DNA of 39,297 nucleotides from Candidatus Kapaibacterium sp. GTDB lineage: Bacteria; Bacteroidota; Ignavibacteria; Kapaibacteriales; Kapaibacteriaceae. Below are positions 9,444 to 18,774 of this stretch, piece after piece. The notes below the pieces were generated by a model, which saw nothing but the letters and a program-made list of their open reading frames with translations, had not been told where the DNA came from and did not search any database. The stretch spans positions 1 through 39,297 of the forward strand of contig VFFB01000011.1 in assembly GCA_018882585.1 (NCBI GenBank), read 5' to 3'. Numbering within the stretch: position 1 is the first letter of the stretch; each line of letters begins with the position of its first letter. A program made the translations under genes and the position numbers.

Positions 9444-10033
9444 GCGAACATGAGCCCCGAAGGGGCGTAACAATGCTAGCCCCGGGCGGCAGCCCGGGGT
9501 ACGCGAGATGCCCGTGGTAGGCGATGCGAACATGAGCCCCGAAGGGGCGTAACAATGCTAGCCCCGGGCGGCAGCCCGGGGTAGGTGAGATGCCGTGGTA
9601 GGCGGCAGCCCGGGGTACGCGAGATGCCGTGGTAGGCGATGCGAACATGAGCCCCGAAGGGGCGTAACAATGCTAACCCCGGGCGGCAGCCCGGGGTACG
9701 CGAGATGCCGGGGTAGGCGGCAGCCCGGGGTACGCGAGATGCCGTGGTAGGCGGCAGCCCGGGGTACGCGAGATGCCGTGGTAGGCGGCAGCCCGGGGTA
9801 GGTGAGATGCCGTGGTAGGCGGCAGCCCGGGGTAGGCGAGATGCCGTGGTAGCCGGCAGCCCGGGGTACGCGAGATGCCGTTGTAGGCGATGCGAACATG
9901 AGCCCCGAAGGGGCGTAACAATGCTAGCCCCGGGCGCCAGCCCGGGGTAGGCGAGATGCCGTGGTAGGCGGCAGCCCGGGGTACGCGAGATGCCCGTGGT
10001 AGGCGGCAGCCCGGGGTTCGCGAGATGCCCGTG
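9444..10033 (+). repeat. RAYT-associated repeat array: 12 copies of a 34-bp unit and 4 composite long units with two hairpins
   Basis: Short unit ggcagcccggggtacgcgagatgccgtggtaggc has exact 34-bp spacing at 9719, 9753, 9787, 9821 and 9855. Long units (gcgaacatgagccccgaaggggcgtaacaatgctagccccgggc) occur near 9444, 9526, 9640 and 9892. Confidence 0.97.
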
Positions 10034-10041
10034 ACCCGCCC

Positions 10042-10473
10042 CTACAAAAACCGTTCTCGTTCCGCCGCCGAGGGCAGCCGACAGGTGTCGCGCTTGCCGA
10101 ACCAGCGGTAGCGGTTGCGGGATGTCCATCGGTAGATGGGGTCGCGTAGCGAGCGCGGAATAACACGCAGAATGCCTAAGGCACGCCACGGCCATGCTAG
10201 GTATCTGCTCACATGGATGATGGCGTCGCTGTGTCGGTACAAGGTGTTGCCGTCGATGATGTAGACCGTGTCGGGCGTGGTAAAGACGCCATGCTCGGCA
10301 AGGAGTCGTGCGGCGATGTCGCTCTGAAATGGCGTGAAGCGCAATAGACCGGAACGATCGGTGCGCAGTAAAAGGTCGACGGTGTGGTTGCAAAGGACGC
10401 AGACTCCGTCGAAGACGACAATGACGTTGTCGGTTCCGGGTGCGGGTAACGTCGTGCGTGACGCGTCAGGCAT
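10042..10473 (-). CDS. DCC family thiol-disulfide oxidoreductase (DUF393)
   Basis: VIVVFDGVCVLCNHTVDLLLRTDRSGLLRFTPFQS...DTVYIIDGNTLYRHSDAI, canonical DxxCxxC motif. Confidence 0.92.
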   Translation of the reverse strand: MPDASRTTLPAPGTDNVIVVFDGVCVLCNHTVDLLLRTDRSGLLRFTPFQSDIAARLLAEHGVFTTPDTVYIIDGNTLYRHSDAIIHVSRYLAWPWRALGILRVIPRSLRDPIYRWTSRNRYRWFGKRDTCRLPSAAERERFL

Positions 10474-11458
10474 TGCCGCTGCGCTCCATCACGGCCCAGT
10501 ACATGCCGTCTTCGGCAACCATATCAGGCATGGTGCGGTGTTCGGCAATGAGCGTAAAGTGGCCATGCCCCTGCAGGAAGTTCCGCACCTGGTCTTCGCT
10601 CTCACTCCGCAGCAGACTGCACGTAGCATATACCACGCGGCCTCCGGGTTTTACGGCCATGGCACCACGCCGCAGGATGCCTGCCTGCATGATGATAAGC
10701 TCGTCAAGCATCGGTTCCGTCACGTGCAGCATGATGTCCGGATTGCGTCGCAACACACCCGTTCCCGAGCAGGGGGCATCGATCAACACACGGTCGGCCG
10801 TACTTGCAAGGCGCTTTACCGTCTTGGTGCTTGCCGCATGACGCGTCTCGACGATGTGCACACCGGCGCGCTGCGCGCGCCGGTGTAGGTCGTCGAGCTT
10901 GCGCTCGACGACGTCGATGGCGATGATGCGGCCGCGGTTCTGCATCAGGGCGGCCATCTGCAGGGTCTTGCCACCGGCGCCCGCACAGGCATCTACCACG
11001 CGCATGCCGGGGCGTACGTCAAGGTCGAGCGCCACGCGCTGCGAGGCAAGATCCTGTTGCTCGAACCAGCCGTTGCGGAATGCTTCGGTGCGGAACAAGC
11101 CAAATGGCTGACCGATGCGCAGTGCCGTTTCCAGGTCGCACCGTGCCGGTTGATGCGCCGCCATAGCAGAGGCTGCTGCCGGAGTTGTTGTTCGCAGCGT
11201 GTTCACGCGCACAAACGTTGGAGCGTCGTGCATGAGCGCATCGACCAGGGCCTGCGTGCGCTCGCCCCACGCCTTGCGCAGGCGCGCATGCAGCCACGCC
11301 GGCATACCCGCTGCGCGGATCGCGCCGAACAGCTCGGCGCGCAGCGAAGCTGCGCGCGTGGCGTCGGGATGTTCGACGCGGAAGACCTCCTCGAGGACGG
11401 CCGATGCGTGGCGTCCGCCCCTGACGGCGTCGAACGCTTCGCGGATGACGTTGCTCAC
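10466..11458 (-). CDS. RsmB/NOP family 16S rRNA m5C methyltransferase-like
   Basis: VDACAGAGGKTLQMAALMQNRGRIIAIDV...LIDAPCSGTGVLRRNPD...GGRVVYATCSLLRSESEDQV. GTG start at 11458 overlaps the upstream stop (GTGA). Confidence 0.9.
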   Translation of the reverse strand: MSNVIREAFDAVRGGRHASAVLEEVFRVEHPDATRAASLRAELFGAIRAAGMPAWLHARLRKAWGERTQALVDALMHDAPTFVRVNTLRTTTPAAASAMAAHQPARCDLETALRIGQPFGLFRTEAFRNGWFEQQDLASQRVALDLDVRPGMRVVDACAGAGGKTLQMAALMQNRGRIIAIDVVERKLDDLHRRAQRAGVHIVETRHAASTKTVKRLASTADRVLIDAPCSGTGVLRRNPDIMLHVTEPMLDELIIMQAGILRRGAMAVKPGGRVVYATCSLLRSESEDQVRNFLQGHGHFTLIAEHRTMPDMVAEDGMYWAVMERSGNA

Positions 11459-11931
11459 GAGTAGATCAGCAGCTCGTTCTTGGAAGCGTCGAACGAGGTG
11501 CGGTAGGATTTGAGATTCGTGGCCGAGCCGCTGTTGGGCTGGACCAGGACAGAGCCATCGCGGGGAGAAAACTGCGCTGCGTGACACGGGCAAATGCAAT
11601 TGCCACCCGGCGCATTCGGCAGACTCACCTCGCAGCCCGCATGTGTACAGGTTGTGTCAAAGACCGCAAACGTCGTTTGGTCGAGTCGTGAGACAAACAC
11701 AGGTCGGTCGCCATTCAGTCCGGTGATGGTACGCGAAATGATGCCTCCGGGTGAGGCAAGCTCCGATACCTGCGAGATGTTCCACAGAAAGGTACGTCCC
11801 GACGGCGCCGTCTCTGTGGTCTCGCACGAGCTGAGAATGGAGCTGACCGTCGTGGCGCTCAGCGTGATGCCGGCCAAGCCAAGGGCTCGCATCAGGAAAT
11901 CGCGTCGGTGCTGTTCGGCTTCGTTTGCCAT
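11455..11931 (-). CDS. Rieske [2Fe-2S] domain protein with Tat-like signal
   Basis: CTHAGCEVSLPNAPGGNCICPCHAAQFS; N-terminal RRDFLMRALGLAG twin-arginine motif. Confidence 0.9.
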   Translation of the reverse strand: MANEAEQHRRDFLMRALGLAGITLSATTVSSILSSCETTETAPSGRTFLWNISQVSELASPGGIISRTITGLNGDRPVFVSRLDQTTFAVFDTTCTHAGCEVSLPNAPGGNCICPCHAAQFSPRDGSVLVQPNSGSATNLKSYRTSFDASKNELLIYS

Positions 11932-11975
11932 GGCGTTATGCTCGAAGTAGTCGGCAATGGAGTGAAGTTGCTGAA

Positions 11976-12278
11976 CTATTGATTTCTTGTCCGTCGCCGC
12001 AGATACAGTCCAAGGCCGATGGCGCTCAGTCCGCAGCCAAGCACAAAAGCGTAGCTGTTGGGGAATCGCGTTACGTCGAGATCGTCGGGCAACATGCCAA
12101 AGATGTACTTCGGACGGAATGAGATCTCGACACGCTCTGTGCCGAAGAGCTCGTCCTTGACGACGGTCTCGATACGCTCTCTGTCCTTGGAGTACCATTG
12201 CGTACCGTGGCTGACCCATACGATGCCGCCAACAAGAATGGCGACGATTCCGGTCCAGGTGATGATGCGTGCCAGCAT
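11976..12278 (-). CDS. Small protein with two predicted TM segments
   Basis: MLARIITWTGIVAILVGGIVWVSHG ... SYAFVLGCGLSAIGLGLYLRRRTRNQ. Confidence 0.65.
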   Translation of the reverse strand: MLARIITWTGIVAILVGGIVWVSHGTQWYSKDRERIETVVKDELFGTERVEISFRPKYIFGMLPDDLDVTRFPNSYAFVLGCGLSAIGLGLYLRRRTRNQ

Positions 12279-12327
12279 GAGGTCTCCGTGGTTGCGTGCA
12301 GAAAGGTTGGGCGAAGTGTTGCGCTGC

Positions 12328-13566
12328 TCAATAGAACACGTAGAGCTGAAAGTTCCAGCGCGACGTTGTTCCCGGAAGCCGCGTGTCCCACATGCGATAT
12401 TCCGGACGCAGTACGACGTATGGCAGTACAAAGACGTGTGCGCCGAAGACTCCGGCATAGACCACGTCGTCGTCGGCACCGTTTGCCTTCAACGCGTCGA
12501 ACGTTGTTGACGCGCCCTCCCATCGCACAAACGGCAATATCTCCGGCGTCACCTGATACGTCAGCTCGACCATGCCGCTGCGGGTCGAGACGATATCGTC
12601 GGTCTTCATCAACAACAGATCGGCCGTGAGCGAAAGATTGTCGGTAATACCTGCGCCCATGAACGTGTTGACCATCGAATAGCCCTCGGTGGCCAGCACC
12701 GAACCGCCAACGTAGACGTTCAACATGTCGTTGAACATCCGCGGCCACAGCACAGCCTTGGCAACAAGGAGCGGCGATTCGTCGTTGGCCAGAGCCTGTA
12801 CCACGCCGCTGCCCGTGGGTACCTGCAGCTGCGAGAGCGCACCCGTACCAAACACGCCCGCCGTGAGCGTCAGCCACTTCAGTCCCTCATAGTTCAGCTC
12901 TGCCCCATACTCAGCCCAGTTGGGGGCAAGGAGTGGCTGACGTCCGATGGACGTCATGAGCGAGCCGGGAAAGACGGTGTGGTCGTCGTAGCGGACGCCG
13001 ACACCGGGACGGAAGAGGCCAAGGCGTAACGAAGGCCACGCATTGTCCGGCTTGATGATGGCGCTGAAATGCCCGTCGCGCTGACCCGGATACGCAACCT
13101 TGCTGCCCGAGGCCGACGTGCGCAGCGCCGCCAGGTTGAAGCTGCCTTCGAGGGTGACGCCGCTGATGGGCGTGAGGGCCGCATAGAGCGAGGCCTGCAT
13201 GGGGAAGGTGACGCGTTTGGCTGCATCCGACGAGAACGATCGCGTGTTTTGGATGCGGAAGTCCATGCCGGCCGTGAGCATGCCACCCAGGTAACTGTTG
13301 GACTCGTCAAGGTCGTACAGCCATTTGACGGCAGCGTTCTCGCGTGAGATAAGGCCGACGTCGTAGTAGGAATACCAGCCGGTTTCCGACCGAAGGCCGC
13401 CGCCGTGCGGTGCCACATGACAGTTCGAACAGCGGTTGCCGCTAAGGGCACTGAACTGCGGTATGGCGAACGTGGTACTCGTTGCCACAACGAGTACAAC
13501 GGCAGCAAGAACGATTCGACGCAGCTGCGCAACGATGATGAGATGAGATGATGTTTGCATTGCCAT
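12328..13566 (-). CDS. Outer-membrane beta-barrel-like protein with N-terminal c-type heme motif (CSNCH)
   Basis: Signal peptide, then IPQFSALSGNRCSNCHVAPHGGGLRSETGW, then alternating aromatic strand-like sequence ending ...RWNFQLYVFY (terminal aromatic). Confidence 0.75.
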   Translation of the reverse strand: MAMQTSSHLIIVAQLRRIVLAAVVLVVATSTTFAIPQFSALSGNRCSNCHVAPHGGGLRSETGWYSYYDVGLISRENAAVKWLYDLDESNSYLGGMLTAGMDFRIQNTRSFSSDAAKRVTFPMQASLYAALTPISGVTLEGSFNLAALRTSASGSKVAYPGQRDGHFSAIIKPDNAWPSLRLGLFRPGVGVRYDDHTVFPGSLMTSIGRQPLLAPNWAEYGAELNYEGLKWLTLTAGVFGTGALSQLQVPTGSGVVQALANDESPLLVAKAVLWPRMFNDMLNVYVGGSVLATEGYSMVNTFMGAGITDNLSLTADLLLMKTDDIVSTRSGMVELTYQVTPEILPFVRWEGASTTFDALKANGADDDVVYAGVFGAHVFVLPYVVLRPEYRMWDTRLPGTTSRWNFQLYVFY

Positions 13567-13592
13567 GCCGTCGGTGATTTGGTGAGATGACG

Positions 13593-14306
13593 TTACCAGG
13601 AGCGCTCCACGACGAAGAACTCCGAGATCGACGTGGACGTCGCCCCGCCGTTGATCGGAACAAACTGACTTGTCTGACGCTGCAACACGATATGCATGCC
13701 CGGAACCAGCCATTGCTCGTCAAGGAAGGTTCGTGTACCCGTTGAATCCGGCGTCTGCGTGGCCATCCGCACGTGCACTGCCTGATACGTACCAAGCGGC
13801 GTTTTGATGGGCACATCGACGCCAACGATGGAATAGCGGTTGGACTCGACATTGCCGAATGTATCCCGGTATAGGAACCATGTCCCAACACGTACGGGCT
13901 CGACAAGGCGGCGCCTATCCACGGTGTCGGTCATCCGCTCGAATGTGATCAGCTGCGAGCCGTCCGTGTACTGGTGCGTGGTGTCGACGAATCTGACGTC
14001 GCCGTCGGTGATCGTTTCGCGTTGGATTGCAAGGCAGCGCCTTCCGTCGGTTCGCATGAATCCTGTGTCGACAACGGTGTAGCGATACGCCGAGCCGACG
14101 ACGGTCGTGGTATCGCCACCGTCCGAAAACGAGATCGTCCGGAACTGCAACGTCATCTGCGAGCCAACAACCTTGCGGAATGTGTAGTCGGTTACCTTTC
14201 GCACCACGGTCGGCGTGTCGCCCGTCGGGTCGGCAATGCTGTTCTTGGCACAGCTACCAGTGAGCAGTGCCATCAGGATGAGTGAACAGCGCAGGACGTG
14301 GTTCAT
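13593..14306 (-). CDS. Putative lipoprotein
   Basis: MNHVLRCSLILMALLTGSCAKNSIADP signal with lipobox; 4-bp ATGA overlap with the upstream gene. Confidence 0.7.
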   Translation of the reverse strand: MNHVLRCSLILMALLTGSCAKNSIADPTGDTPTVVRKVTDYTFRKVVGSQMTLQFRTISFSDGGDTTTVVGSAYRYTVVDTGFMRTDGRRCLAIQRETITDGDVRFVDTTHQYTDGSQLITFERMTDTVDRRRLVEPVRVGTWFLYRDTFGNVESNRYSIVGVDVPIKTPLGTYQAVHVRMATQTPDSTGTRTFLDEQWLVPGMHIVLQRQTSQFVPINGGATSTSISEFFVVERSW

Positions 14307-14959
14307 GGCCGCAACATAGCGAGTGTAGCGGAAGAAGCCTCGACATTCCATATCACGCTTTGTGGCAACGGACACCAAAGGGGCATGGACCGACCCGTGG
14401 CAAGGAGCATGTCGGACGTCCACTGGTTGCACGTGTTCAGCACGCTGTATGCACCGTGGGCGCGCACGAAGACGGATGACGGTCCGTAGTGACCGTTGCC
14501 GATCACCCACGGACGTCCATCGTCATGCCGCTTCGTTGTGCGGCGCAGCGTTGTAACGATCACGGCTAGATCGGTCGCGCTTGCGCCCAGCGGCACGTCA
14601 TTGGCCGGATCCCGGTGGCGCAGCACCAGGTGGAAGACGCTGCTGCGTGAGCCGCCGAAGAGCGCCTTCGTTGCCAGGCCGAGGTCGAACGCAGCATTCA
14701 TCGTGTAGAACGTACTGTCGCCCCAGCCGATCTCGACCACGTCGCCCGAGCCGGCAAGGCCGAACTCGCGCACAAGGTCGTAGGCTTCCGTGCGCGCCGG
14801 AAGCACAAGCCCCATGTGGTAGCCGTGGTTGATCAGCGCTATCACATGGGGCTGTGAAGATTCTGTGGGAGCATGGGCCCGTCGCAGCGGCAGCGTTGCC
14901 GCTACGAGCAGCGCCAGTCCGAGGCCGACGCTTACTTGAGCGACAGTGAGGCGACGCAC
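14303..14959 (-). CDS. DUF2459-like (TIGR02117-type) conserved protein
   Basis: HVIALINHGYHMGLVLPARTEAYD...VEIGWGDSTFYTM...YSVLNTCNQWTSDMLLATG. Confidence 0.75.
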   Translation of the reverse strand: MRRLTVAQVSVGLGLALLVAATLPLRRAHAPTESSQPHVIALINHGYHMGLVLPARTEAYDLVREFGLAGSGDVVEIGWGDSTFYTMNAAFDLGLATKALFGGSRSSVFHLVLRHRDPANDVPLGASATDLAVIVTTLRRTTKRHDDGRPWVIGNGHYGPSSVFVRAHGAYSVLNTCNQWTSDMLLATGRSMPLWCPLPQSVIWNVEASSATLAMLRP

Positions 14960-15954
14960 TTCTCGAAGATGGGCAGATAGACGGCTTGCTCCGGCTTGTA
15001 CCAGTTCACCGTCACTCGGAACATCCTGTCGCCCTTGACCGTGTAGTAGGCCCGGGCGGCAACCTGCGCGTTCGGATTGTAGCTGAAGTAGACTGCCTTG
15101 CTGCCACTGATGGTCGTCGACTTGGGGTCGCTGCCGCCATACGTGGCCTTGTTCTGATCGGCGATCTTGTCGAGGTTCTTCTGCTTTGACGCATCGAAGA
15201 CGTCGACCTGGATGGTACAGTCCAGGCGTGAGCCGGCGAAGCTCATCGAAGACAGACCCGAGGACTTGCCCTTCGTACCCTGGAAGTTCTGCGGGATCTG
15301 AATCGTAAACTCCGGTGCAGAGTACATACGCAGCGTGTCCGACGGCGGCTCGGGGCCCGTGGGGGCAGCCGTGTCGACCTTTGGAGCGGCCGGAAGTTCC
15401 TTCGTTGCAAGTTTTACCGACGCAAGGATCTTTCCGAATTCGGCTTCGTAATCGCCAAACGTTCCGCCAAAGGCAGCCAGCGTCAGCACGGTGATCACAC
15501 TATCCTGCTCTGCCACGTAGGTCTCGGAGCGGAACTTGCCGTCTTCCTGTCCGAATTCGACCCAGACCTTCTTGCCGGGCTTGCCGCCGAACGTTGTTGG
15601 TTCGACCTTGTAGCGGTCGATGCCGTCAACGAATTCGAGCTTGCTGTTTGCCACTACAGAGTCGACCGTGCGCGTGCTGTCGACGACCATGACGCGAAGC
15701 TCGATCTTGGCGCCGGCACGGCCCTTGCCAAACGTCTGGAAACGCGTTGCCATGTCCTTGGTGGGATAGGCAACAACCAGCTGGCCGGGCACCTTCTGTG
15801 AGAACCAGTTCGAGGGGATCATGACCTCGAACATCCGCACGTCGTCCTTGTGCAGCTTCAGATCGTCGATGGGGAATGAATCTTCGCGCTGCTCGCAGCC
15901 TGTGGCCATGAACGCAACGGCAAGGATTAATGTCAAGGTACGCAGCATCTTCAT
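14932..15954 (-). CDS. Putative lipoprotein, two related domains
   Basis: MKMLRTLTLILAVAFMATGCEQREDSF lipobox; two similar halves (MIPSNWFSQ... and IQIPQNFQGTKG...). Confidence 0.7.
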   Translation of the reverse strand: MKMLRTLTLILAVAFMATGCEQREDSFPIDDLKLHKDDVRMFEVMIPSNWFSQKVPGQLVVAYPTKDMATRFQTFGKGRAGAKIELRVMVVDSTRTVDSVVANSKLEFVDGIDRYKVEPTTFGGKPGKKVWVEFGQEDGKFRSETYVAEQDSVITVLTLAAFGGTFGDYEAEFGKILASVKLATKELPAAPKVDTAAPTGPEPPSDTLRMYSAPEFTIQIPQNFQGTKGKSSGLSSMSFAGSRLDCTIQVDVFDASKQKNLDKIADQNKATYGGSDPKSTTISGSKAVYFSYNPNAQVAARAYYTVKGDRMFRVTVNWYKPEQAVYLPIFEKCVASLSLK

Positions 15955-15998
15955 GCCTGGCACTCCAGAGTTCTGTCGGTGATAATGTTGTGTCGTCA

Positions 15999-16382
15999 TC
16001 AGTTGTTCAATGCCCCTTCCGAGATCCATGTACGGATGCCGCGGAGCTGGTCTGCCGTGATACGGCGCATCACGTCGAACCGGTGAGGGATGCGTTCATC
16101 CATGGTCTGGATGAGCAGACTTTCGTCCGGAGCACCGGGTACCACCAGGTTCGCACGGTCGGTGAAGAGTGCATAATACGTGGTAAGCCGTATCCCGCCG
16201 CCTGCATTCACGTCGCCGTGGCAGCCCGAAAATGCACACGAAAGCGTCAGAAACGGACGAACATGCTGCGTAAAACTCACGTCACGTTCCGGAAACACGA
16301 TCTGCGAGGGGTCCGTGACCGTACCGGAAGAACATCCCGCAAGCATGATCGCCAGCATGCCAAGGCCTGCTGCCGTCTTCAT
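15999..16382 (-). CDS. Lipoprotein with CX4CH heme-like motif (Planctomycete-cytochrome-like domain)
   Basis: [57 protein letters not shown]...[33 protein letters not shown]. Confidence 0.75.
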   Translation of the reverse strand: MKTAAGLGMLAIMLAGCSSGTVTDPSQIVFPERDVSFTQHVRPFLTLSCAFSGCHGDVNAGGGIRLTTYYALFTDRANLVVPGAPDESLLIQTMDERIPHRFDVMRRITADQLRGIRTWISEGALNN

Positions 16383-17200
16383 GGATAGCTCTCGTCGGCG
16401 TTCGGGAACGTATGGTTGCGCACATCGTCGATGTACGTCTGCACGCCACGCGTGATCACGTCGTGCAGCTCGGCATAGCGGCGCACGAAGCGTGGACGGA
16501 ATTCGGTGGACATGCCCATCATGTCGGTCCAGACAAGGATCTGGCCGTCGCAGTCGGCGCCGGCACCGATACCGATGGTCGGGATCGATACGCTGGCCGT
16601 GATGGCACTGGCAAGGTCGGACGGGATCTTCTCGAGGACGATGGCAAAGGCGCCAGCCTGTTCAAGGGCGATGGCGTCGTCTTTGATCTGTTGTGCTTCT
16701 TCTTCGGACGTGCCGCGCTCCTTGTACGAGCCGAACTGGTGGATGCTCTGCGGCGTCAGTCCAAGATGTCCCATCACGGGAATGCCATTCTCTGTCATCA
16801 ACCGCACGGCCTCCAGCACACGGCGCCCGCCCTCGAGTTTCACAGCGCCCGCACCGGCCTCCTTCATCAGACGTCCTGCATTCATGAAGGCATCTCTTGG
16901 CGACACCTGATACGTCATGAAGGGCATGTCGGTAACAACAAGGGCACGCTGTACGCCGCGAACAACGGCTTGCGTGTGGTAGATCATCTGCTCGAGCGTT
17001 ACAGGCAATGTTGTGTCGTGACCCTGCACCACGTTGCCCACGGAATCGCCCACGAGCAGGACGTCGATCCCGGCCGCATCGAACAGATGCGCCGTCAGGG
17101 CGTCGTAGGCCGTCAGACAGGCAATAGGCGTGCCTTTGCGCTTGAGTTCGACAAGGCGTCGCGTGGTCACACGCTTGCCCATCGTTGGGGTTGCAGACAT
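16379..17200 (-). CDS. panB: 3-methyl-2-oxobutanoate hydroxymethyltransferase
   Basis: [58 protein letters not shown]...[19 protein letters not shown]. Confidence 0.96.
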   Translation of the reverse strand: MSATPTMGKRVTTRRLVELKRKGTPIACLTAYDALTAHLFDAAGIDVLLVGDSVGNVVQGHDTTLPVTLEQMIYHTQAVVRGVQRALVVTDMPFMTYQVSPRDAFMNAGRLMKEAGAGAVKLEGGRRVLEAVRLMTENGIPVMGHLGLTPQSIHQFGSYKERGTSEEEAQQIKDDAIALEQAGAFAIVLEKIPSDLASAITASVSIPTIGIGAGADCDGQILVWTDMMGMSTEFRPRFVRRYAELHDVITRGVQTYIDDVRNHTFPNADESYP

Positions 17201-17255
17201 GATGCAAAGATAGGGACGGCAGCTGCACAGAATCCGTTCTGCCTAACTTGCGTCC

Positions 17256-18074
17256 ATGAAGGCCGTTGTCTCAGTGTCGCAGATGACCATCACCCCGGCG
17301 CCGGGAAGCAAGGTGTATTTTGTCTCAGACGTGCACCTTGGCCTGGGGGCGCGCGACGCAGACCGCAAGCGCGAGGAGCTGCTGCTGCGTCTGCTGCGCC
17401 GTATCAGCCACGATGCAGCGCACATCTTTATCGTGGGTGATCTGTTCGACGCTTGGTTCGATTATCGCACGGTGGTGCCCCGCAATCACATTCGCACGTT
17501 GGCCCAGTTGGCATACATGCGCGAACAGGGGCTGCCCATCACGTATCTGATCGGCAATCATGATTTTGGACACTACACGTTTTTCGTCGACGATCTGGAC
17601 ATCGAGCCGATAGGGGGCGATGTGGATGCGACGATCGGTAACACGCGGGTATACATCGCCCACGGCGACGGAAAGGCACACGACGATCGGGGATACCTGC
17701 TGCTGAAGGCCATCCTGCGCAATCCGTTGGCGCAGCGCATGTACCGTTGGCTGCATCCCGATACCGGTATCGGCTTGGCAAGCGGCACCTCCGCGAAAAG
17801 TCGTGACCACACCGATCGGAAAGACTACGGCGGCCGCGACGGACTGTACGACTTCGCCGTGCAACGCCTTCGCGAGGGATACGACGTCGTCGTCATGGGC
17901 CACCGCCATCAAGTGCGCGTTGAACACACGGCCGACGGAACGTATGCCAATCTTGGACACTGGCTGGGCGTGACGCCAACCTTCGGCGTTTTCGACCCGG
18001 AGATAGGTCGTATGGACGTGGTTGACGTACGCACCTTTCTTGAGACGTCTGCCAAGTCGTACCCCGAACCATAG
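17256..18074 (+). CDS. lpxH: UDP-2,3-diacylglucosamine diphosphatase (LpxH-like metallophosphoesterase); start may be 17283
   Basis: VYFVSDVHLGLGARDADRKRE...FIVGDLFDAWFDYRTVVPR...LIGNHDFGHY...IAHGDGKAHDD...VVMGHRHQVRVE. Confidence 0.88.
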   Translation: MKAVVSVSQMTITPAPGSKVYFVSDVHLGLGARDADRKREELLLRLLRRISHDAAHIFIVGDLFDAWFDYRTVVPRNHIRTLAQLAYMREQGLPITYLIGNHDFGHYTFFVDDLDIEPIGGDVDATIGNTRVYIAHGDGKAHDDRGYLLLKAILRNPLAQRMYRWLHPDTGIGLASGTSAKSRDHTDRKDYGGRDGLYDFAVQRLREGYDVVVMGHRHQVRVEHTADGTYANLGHWLGVTPTFGVFDPEIGRMDVVDVRTFLETSAKSYPEP

Positions 18075-18089
18075 GCGTATATTCGTGCA

Positions 18090-18758
18090 ATGTCTGCACG
18101 ACTCCATTCTGCCGTGGTATGCCTGTTGCTTGCCATGGGATGTACGCTCGAACATCAGCGCCCTGCCAATGCGCAACAACCGTCGTTGCAGGCGTCGGCT
18201 GACACCACGATACGCCGGTACGGCCTGAAGAGTGGACGTCTGGTTTCGGCCTTCCACCGGCCCGGCCAGGCAGCGCCGGATACAACGGTGTTCATCTTTG
18301 ACGACTTCGGACGTCGGGAACGATCGGAACAGTCCTATACGCTTGTTGTGGGCAATAACCAACCTGTCCGGGTTCGGACCGTCCTGATACGCAACGGCCG
18401 CAAGGTTCATACGCTGAATGTTGAGCGAAAAACCGCCCATACTTCAGTGGTAGGTGCCACGACCCGTGAACCATTTGTTGACTTCATGGGTTTATCCCCA
18501 GCAGAGCTCGAGGCGCTGCACGTTCGGCGGATTGGCGTTGATACGGTCGCGGGCTTGCCCTGCGACGTGTTTGCGATCAACGATCCGGAGCGCGACATCG
18601 TTGGAACGTACCATGTATGGAAGAACCTTCCGATACAAACAGACGTAACGATCAACGGTTCGCGAATGTTGATCACGCCGGTCGAGATCCAATCCGACAT
18701 CGACGTGGCACCGTCGCTCTTCGTCATCCCGCCAGGCTATCGTACGTACACGGAATAA
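18090..18758 (+). CDS. Conserved hypothetical, putative lipoprotein
   Basis: MSARLHSAVVCLLLAMGCTLEHQR signal/lipobox; starts 15 bp after lpxH. Confidence 0.65.
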   Translation: MSARLHSAVVCLLLAMGCTLEHQRPANAQQPSLQASADTTIRRYGLKSGRLVSAFHRPGQAAPDTTVFIFDDFGRRERSEQSYTLVVGNNQPVRVRTVLIRNGRKVHTLNVERKTAHTSVVGATTREPFVDFMGLSPAELEALHVRRIGVDTVAGLPCDVFAINDPERDIVGTYHVWKNLPIQTDVTINGSRMLITPVEIQSDIDVAPSLFVIPPGYRTYTE

Positions 18759-18774
18759 TGACTTCGAGGCACAC

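Noticed and set aside
9444-10033. CRISPR array
   Set aside because: No unique spacers: 34-bp units are contiguous and the intervening sequence is itself repeated. No cas genes in the window.
9476-10393. Long minus-strand ORF (305 aa) and neighbours 9322-9648, 9297-9533, 9558-9899, 9673-9921
   Set aside because: Translations of the repeat array (HLAYPGLPPTTASRVPRAAAYHGISRTPGCR...). The 34-bp period cycles the reading frame through three peptides; no independent protein signal, and the 5' part is out of frame with the same-strand DCC-family gene.
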